From contig DAONJL010000003.1 in NCBI GenBank assembly GCA_035405645.1, positions 1 to 42,969 of the forward strand: a DNA stretch of 42,969 nt, given 5' to 3'. This document shows, piece by piece, positions 16,665 to 26,690 of this stretch. Source of the DNA: DAONJL01 sp035405645 [NCBI: bacterium] (GTDB lineage Bacteria > JAGOBX01 > DAONJL01). Made by a program: the position numbers and the translations under genes. The notes under the pieces are model-generated. The model was not told where the DNA came from. It saw nothing but the letters and a program-made list of their open reading frames with translations, and ran no database searches. Each line of letters starts with the position of its first letter. Position 1 is the first letter of the stretch.

Positions 16665-17515
16665 TAAATAGTGTTGGCATAATTGCTAATTTACAAAAAG
16701 AAAATATATTAAATATTTTAAGAAAAGTAAGTGAACTATTTTTAGAAAAAGAAATTACTGTTTATTCTTTTCAAGATATAAAAATAAAAGGAATAAAAAA
16801 AGTAGATGAAAAATTATTTGCTGAATTATCAAATATTGTAATAGTATTTGGCGGTGATGGCACATTACTTTCTTCTGGTAGAAAGTTAATTGAATATAAT
16901 AAAAATATTTTACCAATAAATATAGGAACAATGGGATTTTTAGCAGAATTAAATTTTGATGAATTTCAAAAAATATTTAATGATATTATTTATGAAAAAT
17001 ATTCAGTCGAACGACGAATAACATTATATGCCAAGACAATTTCAGAAAAAAAATTTTATACAATTAGAAATGTCGCAATAAATGAAGTTTTAATAAGTCG
17101 AAAAGTTTTTGATAAAATGCTTAAATTTAAGGTTTTTATAAATGATGAATTAGTAGCGAATTTTCGCGCTGATGGGTTAATTGTTTCAACGCCTGCTGGT
17201 TCAACAGGACATTCTTTATCTGCTGGTGGACCTGTTTTACATCCACAATTATCTGCAATTATTATGCTCCCTTTTTGTGCACATACTTTAACTGCTCGAC
17301 CTTTAATTATTCCTGATACTTCTCTTATTCGAGTTGAATTTGAAAATGTAAAACAGAATGTTATTGTCACATTTGATGGACAAATATCAAGACAAATAAA
17401 GCCAAATAATAATATATTAATTAAGAAATCAATTTATCAATTAAATATTATAAAATCTGATTTACATAGTTTTTATGAAATATTGCGAAAAAAATTATCG
17501 TGGTTAGAACAATAA
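16661..17515 (+). CDS. nadK: NAD kinase
   Basis: 284 aa; phosphorylates NAD to NADP using ATP or polyphosphate. Diagnostic motifs: 'VFGGDGTLLSSGRKL' (GGDG), 'INIGTMGFLAEL', 'FRADGLIVSTPAGSTGHSLS' (the NAD-binding 'TPTGSTAY' region, here TPAGSTGH) and 'GGPVLHPQLSAIIMLPFCAH'. The start is a TTG at 16661: the GAGGTG at 16650-16655 stands 5 bases before it, and this fixes the start better than the GTG at 16671. The start overlaps the tlyA stop by 4 bases. recN follows after 3 bases. Confidence 0.96.
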   Translation: MINSVGIIANLQKENILNILRKVSELFLEKEITVYSFQDIKIKGIKKVDEKLFAELSNIVIVFGGDGTLLSSGRKLIEYNKNILPINIGTMGFLAELNFDEFQKIFNDIIYEKYSVERRITLYAKTISEKKFYTIRNVAINEVLISRKVFDKMLKFKVFINDELVANFRADGLIVSTPAGSTGHSLSAGGPVLHPQLSAIIMLPFCAHTLTARPLIIPDTSLIRVEFENVKQNVIVTFDGQISRQIKPNNNILIKKSIYQLNIIKSDLHSFYEILRKKLSWLEQ

Positions 17516-17518
17516 AAA

Positions 17519-19198
17519 ATGTTGTCAGAACTTTATATAAAAAATTTTGCAATAATCGAAGATATAAATTTACAATTTGATAATGGTTTTAATGTAATTA
17601 CTGGCGAAACCGGTGCGGGCAAATCAATCTTAATTGATGCAATAAATGTATTGTTAGGCACAGAAAAAGGAAAAGAAGAGTATATTCGCAAAGGATGTGA
17701 TAAAACGATTATTTACGGCATTTTTATTATCCAAAAGAATAATCAATACATAAAAAAAATATTAGAAGAAAATTCTATAAATTTTGAAGATAATAAAATT
17801 ATTATCAAAAGAGTTCTACAACCTAATAATAATAAAGTTTTTCTTAATGATGAACCTATAACAGTAAATTTATTAAACAAAATAACAAAGCATTTAGTGG
17901 AAATACATGGCCAACATGAAAATCAGACATTGTTTGATAATGAAATACAATTGCAATTAGTTGATAAATATGCTGGTATTTATGAAATATTAAAAAAATA
18001 TAGAGAATTGTTTTTTGAATTAAAAAAAATAAAAGAAGAATATAATGCCAAAAAAGAAGAGTTAAAAGATATAGAAAGTAAAAAAGAAATATATAAATAT
18101 CAGATGAATGAAATAGGTAATTTGAATTTAAAAATAGGTGAAGATGAAGAACTTGAAAATAATGTTCAAAGATATAGAAAATTGAGTAATATTTTAGAGT
18201 ATTGTCGTGAAATAAATTTTTATTTAAAAAATGATGAAAATAATATTGTAAATAATTTAGAAAAAATTATTGATAATCTTAATAGGATATTAGAATTCGA
18301 TAAAACAATAGAGCAACAAATAAATAATTGTAATGAAGCAGTTGTATTATTAAAAAATTTTAGTGATGAATTTTCTGATTATTTTTATAAATTAAACATA
18401 GAACCAGAAGAATTAGAGCGATTAGAAAATCGTGCTTATCAGATACAATTATTAAAAAAGAAATATGGTTCAACAATAAAAGAAATTCTTGATTATTATG
18501 AAGAAGTAAAGAAAAAATATGAGAGTTTAGAAAATATAGAATTTGATTTAAAAGATTTAGAAAAATTAATAGAAAGTAAAAATATAGAAATTAATAAATT
18601 AGCAAAAGAAATAACATCAGCACGAAAAAAAATAAGTGAAACAATAAATAAAAAGATAACAACAGAATTAAAAAATTTAGAAATGCCAGAAGCAGAATTT
18701 TACATAGAAATAACAGAGACAGAGCAATTAACAGAAAAAGGAAAAGATAAAATCGAATTTATGGTAAAGACAAATAAAGGCGAAGATTTTAAACCGTTAA
18801 AAAAAATTGCATCTGGTGGAGAATTATCAAGATTTATGCTTGCAATAAAAACATTATTTGCAGAAATTGATGAAACACCAATTTTAATTTTTGATGAAAT
18901 TGATACTGGTGTAAGTGGCAAAGCAGGAACAGCGATTGCCAGACAGATAAAAAAATTATCAAAAAGTCATCAGGTATTTTGTATTACACATTTACCAGTA
19001 ATTGCTGCTTGTGCTGATTTACATTATAAAATATACAAAGAGACAAAAGCAGAGCGAACAATAACAAAAGCAGTAAAATTAAATAATGAAGAAAAAATAA
19101 ATGAAATTGCATATCTTATGTCAGGTGGGAATATAACTGATATTAGTTTAAAACACGCAAGAGAATTAATTAAAAAGAATAGAGTTAATGAAAATTAA
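17519..19198 (+). CDS. recN: DNA repair protein RecN
   Basis: 559 aa, typical. SMC-like ATPase acting at DNA double-strand breaks. N-terminal head with Walker A 'VITGETGAGKSILIDAINVL' (residues ~24-43) after 'LYIKNFAIIEDINLQFD'; 'LVEIHGQHENQTLFDNEIQL' is the RecN-specific Q-loop region. A long central coiled coil (residues ~150-400) follows, then the C-terminal head with the ABC signature 'IASGGELSRFMLAIK', Walker B 'PILIFDEIDTGVSGKAG' and 'QVFCITHLPVIAACAD'. It lies 3 bases after nadK and overlaps the next gene by 11 bases. The tlyA-nadK-recN order is conserved in many bacteria. Confidence 0.97.
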   Translation: MLSELYIKNFAIIEDINLQFDNGFNVITGETGAGKSILIDAINVLLGTEKGKEEYIRKGCDKTIIYGIFIIQKNNQYIKKILEENSINFEDNKIIIKRVLQPNNNKVFLNDEPITVNLLNKITKHLVEIHGQHENQTLFDNEIQLQLVDKYAGIYEILKKYRELFFELKKIKEEYNAKKEELKDIESKKEIYKYQMNEIGNLNLKIGEDEELENNVQRYRKLSNILEYCREINFYLKNDENNIVNNLEKIIDNLNRILEFDKTIEQQINNCNEAVVLLKNFSDEFSDYFYKLNIEPEELERLENRAYQIQLLKKKYGSTIKEILDYYEEVKKKYESLENIEFDLKDLEKLIESKNIEINKLAKEITSARKKISETINKKITTELKNLEMPEAEFYIEITETEQLTEKGKDKIEFMVKTNKGEDFKPLKKIASGGELSRFMLAIKTLFAEIDETPILIFDEIDTGVSGKAGTAIARQIKKLSKSHQVFCITHLPVIAACADLHYKIYKETKAERTITKAVKLNNEEKINEIAYLMSGGNITDISLKHARELIKKNRVNEN

Positions 19199-21032
19199 AA
19201 TTTTTTTATTTCTTTTTTTTATCTTATTTTTTTTTGTAAATTGTGATTTTGTTTTACCGCCAACACAATCACTCCGTGAAAGTAATGAATATTTAAAACT
19301 ATTATCAAATGATTTTTTAATTCAGGAAATTAAAGGAATAAAAGAAAATTTTTCAGGAATTATTTTACTTATCAGTGGTTCGTGTAAAAAATTTTCTTTT
19401 CAATTATCTGATGAAATAAATTTTACAAATATCCTTGAACAAATAGAAATAAATAATTTTAGCGGAAATATAAGAAAAACAACATATATAAAATTCAATA
19501 AAAATTTTTCTAATTATGATAAGATTTATTTTAGAATTATTATAACTGATGGTTCACTTTATTTTGGTTATAAAAAAGATTTTAATGATTTAAATTTGAT
19601 TTATAATAATTCAAAAATAAATGGAGCACTTTATTTTAAATCTGTTTATTCTATTTCTGTTTTTGATTTATTATTTGTTTTTATTAAAAAAATTTTTAAG
19701 AATATAATTTTTTTTCTGGTTTTAATTTTCTTAACTGGTTTAATTATTTATAAAAAAAATTATTTGAAATTTTTATTACCTGATGATTTAAAAGAGAATA
19801 AACAGATTGTTAATTTTCTTGTTATTAGTATAATTTTGCGATTTATTATTATGCCATTTTTTTGTCACATTGATTTTTTAAGTGGTATCTGGGTGCCTTT
19901 TCAATTAGCATATACTTCAATATTTTATTATGCAACAGACCCATCTGCTTCTTTTCATTTATTAAATCAATTAGTTCATTTTCCAATTATGGTATTAACA
20001 AAATTTATTATGCCAGAATTATATCATTTATGGAAAACTATACCTTATGATTATAATTTTTCAGGTTGGTATAATTTTTGTTCTCTTAAAAATGTTTTCT
20101 TCTTTTTATTTATTTTAAAAATTCCATTTCTTATTTTTGATTATCTTTGTTTATTTGTTTTTTTAAAACTTACTGAAATTACATTAATTAAAAAGAAGAT
20201 ATTTTATTTATGGCTATTTAATCCTGTTTCGATTTATGTTATTTATTTTATTGGTAGATATGAAGTATATACTTTATTCTTTTTGCTATTAGGATTGTTA
20301 AAATTTAAAGAAGAAAAAATAAAAGCAAGTTTTTTATTTATTGGCATTGCTATTATGCTTCGCCAGTATCCAATTCTATTTTTGCCTTTTTTATTATTTA
20401 TTCATTCTAAAAACATAAAAGAATTTTTATCATATTTAATTATTTCTCTTTTTCCACTTGTATTATTTAATTTGTTATATTATTTATCAACACATTTAAC
20501 AAATATTTCTGCATATTTTCCAACAGGTGTATTAGCAAATGATGAACATTCTGCAATGCTTTTTAAATATAAAATAAATGATTTTATTTTGTTTCCATTT
20601 TTTTATTTTCTATTTTTTTTATTTATTATTGAAAATCGAAAAAAAATTAGTTTTGATTATTTACCATTAGTTATATTTCTTTTCTTTAATATAATGTATG
20701 GAACAAGTAATTTTGAACCACAATATTTTATGTGGATTATTCCTTTTTTAGTTTTTGTATTTGCTTTTGATTATATAAAATTTTATGAAGTATTAATTTA
20801 TTTTATTCTCTATTTTTGTTTTGTTTTTCAATGGGATAAAAGTTTTAATTTTCAACTTGCAATGCCGATTTTTCCTGATTTGTTTTTTAATTTACCATCT
20901 GTTGAAAGAATTATCTTGCAATTTTTACCAGTTAATATTATAAATAATATATTTGTCTCATTTTTAGTTGCAATAAATTTTTGGTTTTTATTCAAAGGCA
21001 TAAAACAAATAAAATCAAATAATAAAATGTGA
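19188..21032 (+). CDS. Polytopic GT-C-like glycosyltransferase with lipoprotein-like N-terminus
   Basis: 614 aa. The N-terminus is a signal sequence ending 'FFFVNCDFVLPP', a plausible lipobox (VNC), followed by ~140 soluble extracytoplasmic residues, then about ten hydrophobic membrane segments from residue ~165 on. The membrane part resembles dolichol-/polyprenol-phosphate-dependent mannosyltransferases (GT-C, PIG-M/GT87-like): 'WLFNPVSIYVIYFIGRYEVY' corresponds to the 'NP..i......GR/Q.D' helix, followed by 'IAIMLRQYPILFLPFLLFI' and 'MYGTSNFEPQYFMWIIPFLV'. It would use a lipid-linked sugar on the outer side of the inner membrane. The gene starts inside recN (11-base overlap). Family membership is inferred from pattern; donor and acceptor unknown. 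Confidence 0.65.
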   Translation: MKIKIFLFLFFILFFFVNCDFVLPPTQSLRESNEYLKLLSNDFLIQEIKGIKENFSGIILLISGSCKKFSFQLSDEINFTNILEQIEINNFSGNIRKTTYIKFNKNFSNYDKIYFRIIITDGSLYFGYKKDFNDLNLIYNNSKINGALYFKSVYSISVFDLLFVFIKKIFKNIIFFLVLIFLTGLIIYKKNYLKFLLPDDLKENKQIVNFLVISIILRFIIMPFFCHIDFLSGIWVPFQLAYTSIFYYATDPSASFHLLNQLVHFPIMVLTKFIMPELYHLWKTIPYDYNFSGWYNFCSLKNVFFFLFILKIPFLIFDYLCLFVFLKLTEITLIKKKIFYLWLFNPVSIYVIYFIGRYEVYTLFFLLLGLLKFKEEKIKASFLFIGIAIMLRQYPILFLPFLLFIHSKNIKEFLSYLIISLFPLVLFNLLYYLSTHLTNISAYFPTGVLANDEHSAMLFKYKINDFILFPFFYFLFFLFIIENRKKISFDYLPLVIFLFFNIMYGTSNFEPQYFMWIIPFLVFVFAFDYIKFYEVLIYFILYFCFVFQWDKSFNFQLAMPIFPDLFFNLPSVERIILQFLPVNIINNIFVSFLVAINFWFLFKGIKQIKSNNKM

Positions 21033-21044
21033 GGTGAGTTTATT

Positions 21045-21305
21045 ATGCCAATTTACGAATTTATCTGTAATAATTGTAAAAAAGAATTTGAAATATTATT
21101 ATATAAAAATGAAGAGGCAAAATGTCCGAATTGTAATAGCAATAATTTAACAAAAAAATTTTCTGTATTTTCTTCTTTCTCTTCTGAAACTAGTGATAAT
21201 AATAGTTGTGATAGTTGTGATATGAGTGAAAATTGTAGTTGTCCATCAAATAATTATTCACATCCTTGTTGCCCTTATGGTAATTCATTCGATAGTGATG
21301 ATTAA
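21045..21305 (+). CDS. FmdB-family zinc-ribbon protein
   Basis: 86 aa. The N-terminal ~40 residues are the FmdB/CxxC-CxxC zinc ribbon: 'MPIYEFICNNCKKEFEIL' then 'AKCPNCNSNNLTKKFSVFSS'. This family of small putative regulatory proteins is widespread and poorly understood. The C-terminal half is Ser-, Asn- and Cys-rich, with further pairs 'CDSCDMSENCSCPS' and 'HPCCPYG', which may bind a second metal. A good AGGTGAG site precedes the ATG. It sits between the GT-C-like gene (12 bases) and asnB (9 bases). Confidence 0.88.
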   Translation: MPIYEFICNNCKKEFEILLYKNEEAKCPNCNSNNLTKKFSVFSSFSSETSDNNSCDSCDMSENCSCPSNNYSHPCCPYGNSFDSDD

Positions 21306-21314
21306 GAAAAACAA

Positions 21315-23171
21315 ATGTGTGGAATATGTGGTTTTATTGGTGATAATAATTTAGATCTATTATTTAAAATGCGTGAAGCATTAAAACATCGTGGACCTGA
21401 TGAAGAAGGGCATTTTGTAAATAAAGAAATTTCTCTTGCACATTCGCGATTAAAAATCATTGATTTAATTTCAGGTCAGCAACCAATGTTTAATGAAGAT
21501 AAATCACTTGTAATTGTTTATAATGGTGAAGTATATAATTTTTTAGAATTAAGAAATGAACTTGAAAAATATGGACATAAGTTTATTACAAAATGTGATA
21601 CAGAAGTAATATTACATAGTTATGAACAATGGGGCGAGAATTGTTTGAATTATTTTAATGGAATGTTTGCTTTTGCAATTTATGATTTAAAAAATAAAAA
21701 ATTATTTTTAGCAAGAGATAGAGCAGGAAAAAAACCTATATATTATTATTATCAAAATGGCTTATTTATTTTTGCATCTGAATTAAAAGCAATATTATTA
21801 CATCCAACAGTAAAGAAAAAAATAAATTATTCAGCATTACAGGAATATCTTTTTTTTGAATATGTGCCAGCGCCTGAATCAATTATTGAAAATTGTTATA
21901 AATTAGAAGGTGGTCATTACTTAATTTTTCAAAATAATAAAATTATAAAAAAAAAATATTGGGATTATTCATTTAATGGATATAATAAAGAAATAAGATT
22001 TAACGAAGCAAAAGAAGAATTATTAAGACATTTAAAAAAAGCAATAAAATACAGATTAATAAGTGATGTTCCACTTGGAATTTTTTTAAGTGGTGGAATT
22101 GATTCAAGCACAATTATAACATTAATGAGCGAAATAATACCACCAGAAAACATAAAATCATTTTCAATAAGTTTTGATGAAAAAAGTTTTGATGAAAGTT
22201 CTTATGCAGAAAAAATAGCGAAATTTATTGGTTCAGAACATAAAGAGGAAAAATTAAGTGTAAAAAAAATGTATGAAATATTACCAGAAATATTTACAAA
22301 AATAGATGAACCATTTGCAGACCCATCAATTATACCAACATATTTACTATCTAAATTTACAAGGAAATATGTAACAGTTGCATTAAGCGGTGATGGAGGT
22401 GATGAATTGTTTGCTGGTTATGATACTTTTATTGCACATAATATTTTAAAAAATTTTACTATGCCAGAAATAATAGTAAAAAGAATATTAAAGTTGGCAA
22501 ATAGTATTTTACCTGTATCTGATGAATATATGAGTTTAGATTTTAAAATAAAACGAACAATATCAGCATTATATTTTCCAGCATTGCTTCGTAATGAAGT
22601 TTGGATGTGTTCTTTTACAAAAGAGATGCAGGATGAATTATTTTTAAAAAAAGAAATTGAAATAAAGGATATATATCAACCAATACATAGATTAAATTTT
22701 TCAAATCTGACATTTAATCAAAAAATAATATATCTATATTTAAAACTTTATATGCAGAATGAAATATTAACAAAAGTAGATAGAGCAAGTATGTTTAATT
22801 CACTTGAAGTTCGTTCGCCCTTTTTAGATGTGAATGTTATAAATTTTATAAATTCATTACCTGATAAATTTAAGATAAAATTTTTTAAAAGAAAATATAT
22901 ACTAAAAGAAGCAATGAAAAATAAATTGCCCGAAGAAATAATAAAACGAAAAAAGCAGGGCTTTGGTGTTCCATTAGCCAGATGGTTTAAAGCAGAATTA
23001 AAAGAATTATTGTTAGATACATTATCAGAAAAGAACATAAAAGAAGAGAATATTTTTAATTATCAATATATAAGAAAAATAATTGAAGAGCATCAAAGTA
23101 ATAAAATAGACCATAGCAAAGAATTATGGACATTATTATCATATAAATTATGGCAACAGAATAATTTGTGA
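21315..23171 (+). CDS. asnB: Asparagine synthase (glutamine-hydrolysing)
   Basis: 618 aa, full length. N-terminal class II glutaminase domain with the catalytic Cys2 in 'MCGICGFIGDNN', 'KHRGPDEEGHF' and 'YNGEVYNFLELR' (residues 1-~210). C-terminal ATP-dependent synthetase domain with the PP-loop 'LGIFLSGGIDSSTIITLM', 'KSFSISFDEKSFDESSYAEK', 'VALSGDGGDELFAGY' and 'KVDRASMFNSLEVRSPFLD'. It makes asparagine from aspartate and glutamine, but AsnB-type paralogues also amidate sugars or peptides in polysaccharide clusters. With glycosyltransferases on both sides, a surface-glycan role is possible; sequence alone does not decide. It is the last gene of the plus-strand block. Confidence 0.95.
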   Translation: MCGICGFIGDNNLDLLFKMREALKHRGPDEEGHFVNKEISLAHSRLKIIDLISGQQPMFNEDKSLVIVYNGEVYNFLELRNELEKYGHKFITKCDTEVILHSYEQWGENCLNYFNGMFAFAIYDLKNKKLFLARDRAGKKPIYYYYQNGLFIFASELKAILLHPTVKKKINYSALQEYLFFEYVPAPESIIENCYKLEGGHYLIFQNNKIIKKKYWDYSFNGYNKEIRFNEAKEELLRHLKKAIKYRLISDVPLGIFLSGGIDSSTIITLMSEIIPPENIKSFSISFDEKSFDESSYAEKIAKFIGSEHKEEKLSVKKMYEILPEIFTKIDEPFADPSIIPTYLLSKFTRKYVTVALSGDGGDELFAGYDTFIAHNILKNFTMPEIIVKRILKLANSILPVSDEYMSLDFKIKRTISALYFPALLRNEVWMCSFTKEMQDELFLKKEIEIKDIYQPIHRLNFSNLTFNQKIIYLYLKLYMQNEILTKVDRASMFNSLEVRSPFLDVNVINFINSLPDKFKIKFFKRKYILKEAMKNKLPEEIIKRKKQGFGVPLARWFKAELKELLLDTLSEKNIKEENIFNYQYIRKIIEEHQSNKIDHSKELWTLLSYKLWQQNNL

Positions 23172-23199
23172 ATTGTTATAATTTTTATAATAATTTTTC
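23171..23199 (+). terminator. Hairpin after asnB
   Basis: A 10-bp stem (23171-23180 with 23186-23195, one G-U pair, 5-nt loop) starts at the asnB stop codon and is followed by a short T run. It separates asnB from the convergent glycosyltransferase gene ending at 23185, and overlaps that gene's 3' end. Confidence 0.4.
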
Positions 23200-24189
23200 T
23201 AATTTTAGTTTTAAATCAGGATTTATAGTTAAATCATTTTTGTTATAATTGTATTTAATCAATTTAAAATAATTTTCTGCTGCTTCATTATGATTGTTTT
23301 TCAAAGCAAATATATATTGCAAATAATATAATTCAATGCTAACAATTTTTTGTTCAATATAAAAATTTATTATCTCATTTAAAAAATCATTTGATAACAA
23401 ATTAATATTATTTGAAATTTCATAAGGGAAATCTTTGACAGGTTTTAAAGTTAATAAATCATAATTATTTAAATTTTTTAGATGATTAAAAAATATTTTT
23501 ATTGAATTAAGTATTTCATTTTTATTTTTTTCAGCATCAACTTTTCTTAAAGAAGAAATATACTTTAATAAAAGATAAAGATTATTGAAATCATTATCAG
23601 ATAATTCTTTTTTTAATATTTCTAAATTTCTTTGATACTTATTTCTTTTTTTAATAATATACGGGCGATAACCAAAATGGAGAATAGAAAAATTTGAGTC
23701 AGCAATAATTTTATTATATTTTTTATTATATTCAAAAATAGAATCAGTAATTTGTTCGTGAATACGATTTTTCCAGTATATTTCATTTATATTTAAAAAT
23801 AATCTAATTTGTTTATCATATTGAATTAAATTATGCGTAATAATATTTTTAATAGTAACAAAAAACGCAGAAATATTATTATTTTGAATTTGAGAAATAA
23901 AAAATTGTTTATCAAAATTTTCTATTTGTTCATCAGCATCTAAATAAAAGAGCCAATTTGAAGAGACTTTACTTTTACCAAAATTCCTTGCTTCAGAAAA
24001 ACTATCATTCCAATTAAAAGAATAAATTTTATCAGTAAAATTTTTAGCAATGCTTATTGTATTATCTTTTGAACCAGTATCAATAATAACAATTTCATCA
24101 AAGAAATTTTTTGCACTTTCAAGACAATCATTAATGAAGCGTTCTTCATCTTTAACAATAAGTAAAAGACCAATAGAATAATTATTCAT
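23185..24189 (-). CDS. Family 2 glycosyltransferase
   Basis: 334 aa. The N-terminal GT-A domain (residues 1-~115) shows 'IGLLLIVKDEERFINDCLES', 'FFDEIVIIDTGSKDNTISIA', 'NDSFSEARNFGKSKVSSNWL' and the metal/nucleotide-binding 'FYLDADEQI' (DxD-type). This subfamily (SunS/WcaA-like) often carries a C-terminal helical or TPR-like extension, and residues ~190-334 here are helical without clear repeats. No signal peptide or membrane segment. The ATG lies inside the upstream amylase gene (8-base overlap), so the two are co-transcribed and coupled. Acceptor unknown; protein or lipid glycosylation are both possible. Confidence 0.88.
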   Translation of the reverse strand: MNNYSIGLLLIVKDEERFINDCLESAKNFFDEIVIIDTGSKDNTISIAKNFTDKIYSFNWNDSFSEARNFGKSKVSSNWLFYLDADEQIENFDKQFFISQIQNNNISAFFVTIKNIITHNLIQYDKQIRLFLNINEIYWKNRIHEQITDSIFEYNKKYNKIIADSNFSILHFGYRPYIIKKRNKYQRNLEILKKELSDNDFNNLYLLLKYISSLRKVDAEKNKNEILNSIKIFFNHLKNLNNYDLLTLKPVKDFPYEISNNINLLSNDFLNEIINFYIEQKIVSIELYYLQYIFALKNNHNEAAENYFKLIKYNYNKNDLTINPDLKLKLEKLL

Positions 24190-26566
24190 TAACGAAAATA
24201 AAACAAGAATAAGGTGTTACATTTAATAAAAGTGTGTTATTTTCAATAGAGATAATTTCATCTGTAAAAGCATTCTTTAATTGTTTCATATTAAATTCAG
24301 CGGGTAAATTAATTTTTATTTCATTTCCTTCTTTATGTCGTGATAAAACAACAATTGCTTTTTTATCAAAATTAGATAAGCAATAAGCAAAAAGTTCATT
24401 TTCAATATAAAGAGGAATAAAATCACCATAGCGAAAAGCAGAAAATTTATTTCGAATGCTATTTATTTTTTTAACATAATTTAACACATCTTTTTCATGT
24501 TCTGTTAATTCATCATCAAAGCGCATAACACGGCGATTATCAGGGTCATGCGCACCAGTCATACCAAATTCATCACCATAATAAATTAAAGGCACACCTG
24601 GAATAGTCATTAAGAATGAAAAAGCAAGTTTAAGTTTTTTATAATTTGCAGGGTCATCAACAACAACATTATGCTTCCAGCCATATTCCTGTTCATCAAC
24701 TGAATCAGGTTTAAATTTATTATCAGCATAAGCCATAAACCTTGAAAAATCGTGATTTCCAAGCATAGTTGACATAAGTGCTTCAGAACCATAAACTTTA
24801 AATGCTTCTTTTAAATTATTATTTATATCATAAAATGAGCCTAAATCAGCAGCAAAAAATTTTCTAATATCCCAATAAAGTGGAAAATCAAATTGTCCAT
24901 TCATTTCATAAAATTTTACATATTCCATAATTTTTTCTCTGCTTGTCATACTTTCGCCAACCATATAAAAAACTTTTTTTTGTGGTAATTCAATTTCATA
25001 TTTTATTCTTTTTCTTAATTCCTTAAATAAATTATGTTCAATATGTTTCACAGCATCGAGTCGAAAGCCGTCAATATTTGTTTCTTTAATTAACCAGAGT
25101 GCATTATTAACGAGGAAATTAACAGCATCAGGATTTTGAAAATTAAAAGCAGGTAAGTAATCACCAAACCATGTAGATAAAGGAAATTCATCAAATAAGC
25201 CAATATTTTTTCTGCCATCTGGTAAATCGAGTGTTCCAAAATATTCTGGATGTTCTTTATAAAGTGGATTATCTTTAAAAATATGTTTTGCAACATAATC
25301 TACAATGATACGAATATTTTTTTTATGCGCTTCTGAAACAAGTTCTTTTAAATCATCAAGAGTTCCAAAATTTTGAGCAATTTTATAAGAATCAATAGGC
25401 CAGTAACCATGATAACCAGCAAAAACAGTATCACGAGGATTTTCAAAAACAGGTGAAATCCAGATAGCAGAAACACCTAAATCAGAAAAATAACCATCTT
25501 GAATTTTTTTGGTAATACCTTTAAAATTACCGCCGTGAAAATTTACTTTATCAGAAATATCGCCTTTAACTTTATAATCAAAATTGTTTTCATAATTATA
25601 AAATCTATCAGTAAAAGCAAAATATAAAATAGCATCTTTCCAATTGAATAGATTATTTTCAGGTTCAAAATAATATGATTTTAAATGATAATCATTTTCA
25701 GTTGGAACAATTAAAATATTTAGTTTATATACATAATTATCATATTCACTTTCCTGTGATTTTTTCAAATACTCATCAGGAACAAAACAATCAACAATAC
25801 TATTTTTAAAATCGTCAATTTTTTTTAGTATTTTATTGTTTATTAAAAAAAATAATTTTGAAGTTTCGTTTGGATTATTTAATACATTTATTTTGAAAGA
25901 AAATAAAATACCATTATCAGTTTTCTTTTTATTAATTGCAATAACATCATAGTTTATATCATAAGATTTACCTAATACTAAAACACTATTATTCCAACCA
26001 TCATCACTTCTTAAAGGATTTAACTCGTCTGGTATCCAATCTTTTCCATTTATTACAAATTTATATTTATATTTACCTGGTTTTAAATCCATTGATAAAG
26101 AATATTTACCTTCTTCAATTTCATTCATAATATTTGCATTCATATTCCAGCCATTAAATTCGCCAGCAACAGAAACTTTTAATCCAGATTTACCTTTATA
26201 GAGAAAAGTATGGTGATATTTTGATTGTTTTATTGAAAGGAAGAGAATTTGTTCGATTGATTTTTCTTTTGTTTTTATTGTAATTGGCAATTCAACAAAA
26301 CCATCATTATTTGTTTCAATTAAAATTGATTTTTTATCAGGAAGAAATTTAAGGGAAGAAATTTTATTATCAAATTGTTCTGGAAAAATAATATCTTGGA
26401 TTTCATCAGGTAAAACTAATAAATAATCAGAAAGATTTAATTCATTGATTTGATTAAGTTCTAAATCAAAGACAGGTAAGTTATAAAAAACAGCATCAAG
26501 CGCGAAAATTTGCGAAAGAAGAAGCAAAAAAGAAAACAAAAAAAATGAAAAAAATTTTTTAAACAT
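24182..26566 (-). CDS. Secreted alpha-amylase family (GH13) protein with CBM48-like domain
   Basis: 794 aa from the ATG at 26566; the frame extends to a TTG at 26578, but GAGGTGG (26575-26569) is a good ribosome-binding site just before this ATG. Signal peptide 'FFSFFLFSFLLLLSQIFA', so exported. Residues ~120-205 look like a CBM48/glycogen-binding fold ('VSVAGEFNGWNMNANIMNEI', 'PGKYKYKFVINGKDWIPD'). The GH13 barrel (residues ~310-720) has 'VDYVAKHIF', the nucleophile Asp in 'GFRLDAVKH' (near 504), the acid/base Glu in 'MVGES' (near 538) and the stabilising Asp in 'LGNHDFSRF' (near 606), all intact. C-terminal beta domain follows. It probably hydrolyses alpha-1,4-glucans or cyclic/branched derivatives outside the cytoplasm. 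First gene of a two-gene operon with the GT2 gene. Confidence 0.93.
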   Translation of the reverse strand: MFKKFFSFFLFSFLLLLSQIFALDAVFYNLPVFDLELNQINELNLSDYLLVLPDEIQDIIFPEQFDNKISSLKFLPDKKSILIETNNDGFVELPITIKTKEKSIEQILFLSIKQSKYHHTFLYKGKSGLKVSVAGEFNGWNMNANIMNEIEEGKYSLSMDLKPGKYKYKFVINGKDWIPDELNPLRSDDGWNNSVLVLGKSYDINYDVIAINKKKTDNGILFSFKINVLNNPNETSKLFFLINNKILKKIDDFKNSIVDCFVPDEYLKKSQESEYDNYVYKLNILIVPTENDYHLKSYYFEPENNLFNWKDAILYFAFTDRFYNYENNFDYKVKGDISDKVNFHGGNFKGITKKIQDGYFSDLGVSAIWISPVFENPRDTVFAGYHGYWPIDSYKIAQNFGTLDDLKELVSEAHKKNIRIIVDYVAKHIFKDNPLYKEHPEYFGTLDLPDGRKNIGLFDEFPLSTWFGDYLPAFNFQNPDAVNFLVNNALWLIKETNIDGFRLDAVKHIEHNLFKELRKRIKYEIELPQKKVFYMVGESMTSREKIMEYVKFYEMNGQFDFPLYWDIRKFFAADLGSFYDINNNLKEAFKVYGSEALMSTMLGNHDFSRFMAYADNKFKPDSVDEQEYGWKHNVVVDDPANYKKLKLAFSFLMTIPGVPLIYYGDEFGMTGAHDPDNRRVMRFDDELTEHEKDVLNYVKKINSIRNKFSAFRYGDFIPLYIENELFAYCLSNFDKKAIVVLSRHKEGNEIKINLPAEFNMKQLKNAFTDEIISIENNTLLLNVTPYSCFIFVNE

Positions 26567-26598
26567 AAACCACCTCAAAAAAAGAGATTAATAAAAAA

Positions 26599-26628
26599 AT
26601 TATAAAAGAAAAAAAGTAAATAAGTCAA
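26599..26628 (-). promoter_or_regulatory. Promoter of the amylase operon
   Basis: Minus strand TTGACT (26628-26623), 18-nt spacer, perfect TATAAT (26604-26599), about 33 bases before the ATG at 26566. It is divergent from the leader-RNA promoter 63 bases away. Confidence 0.6.
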
Positions 26629-26690
26629 ATAAAAAAAGAGAAGAAAAAGCGGAGTGAGAATATAAGAAAAAGAAAAAATTAAAAAAATAC

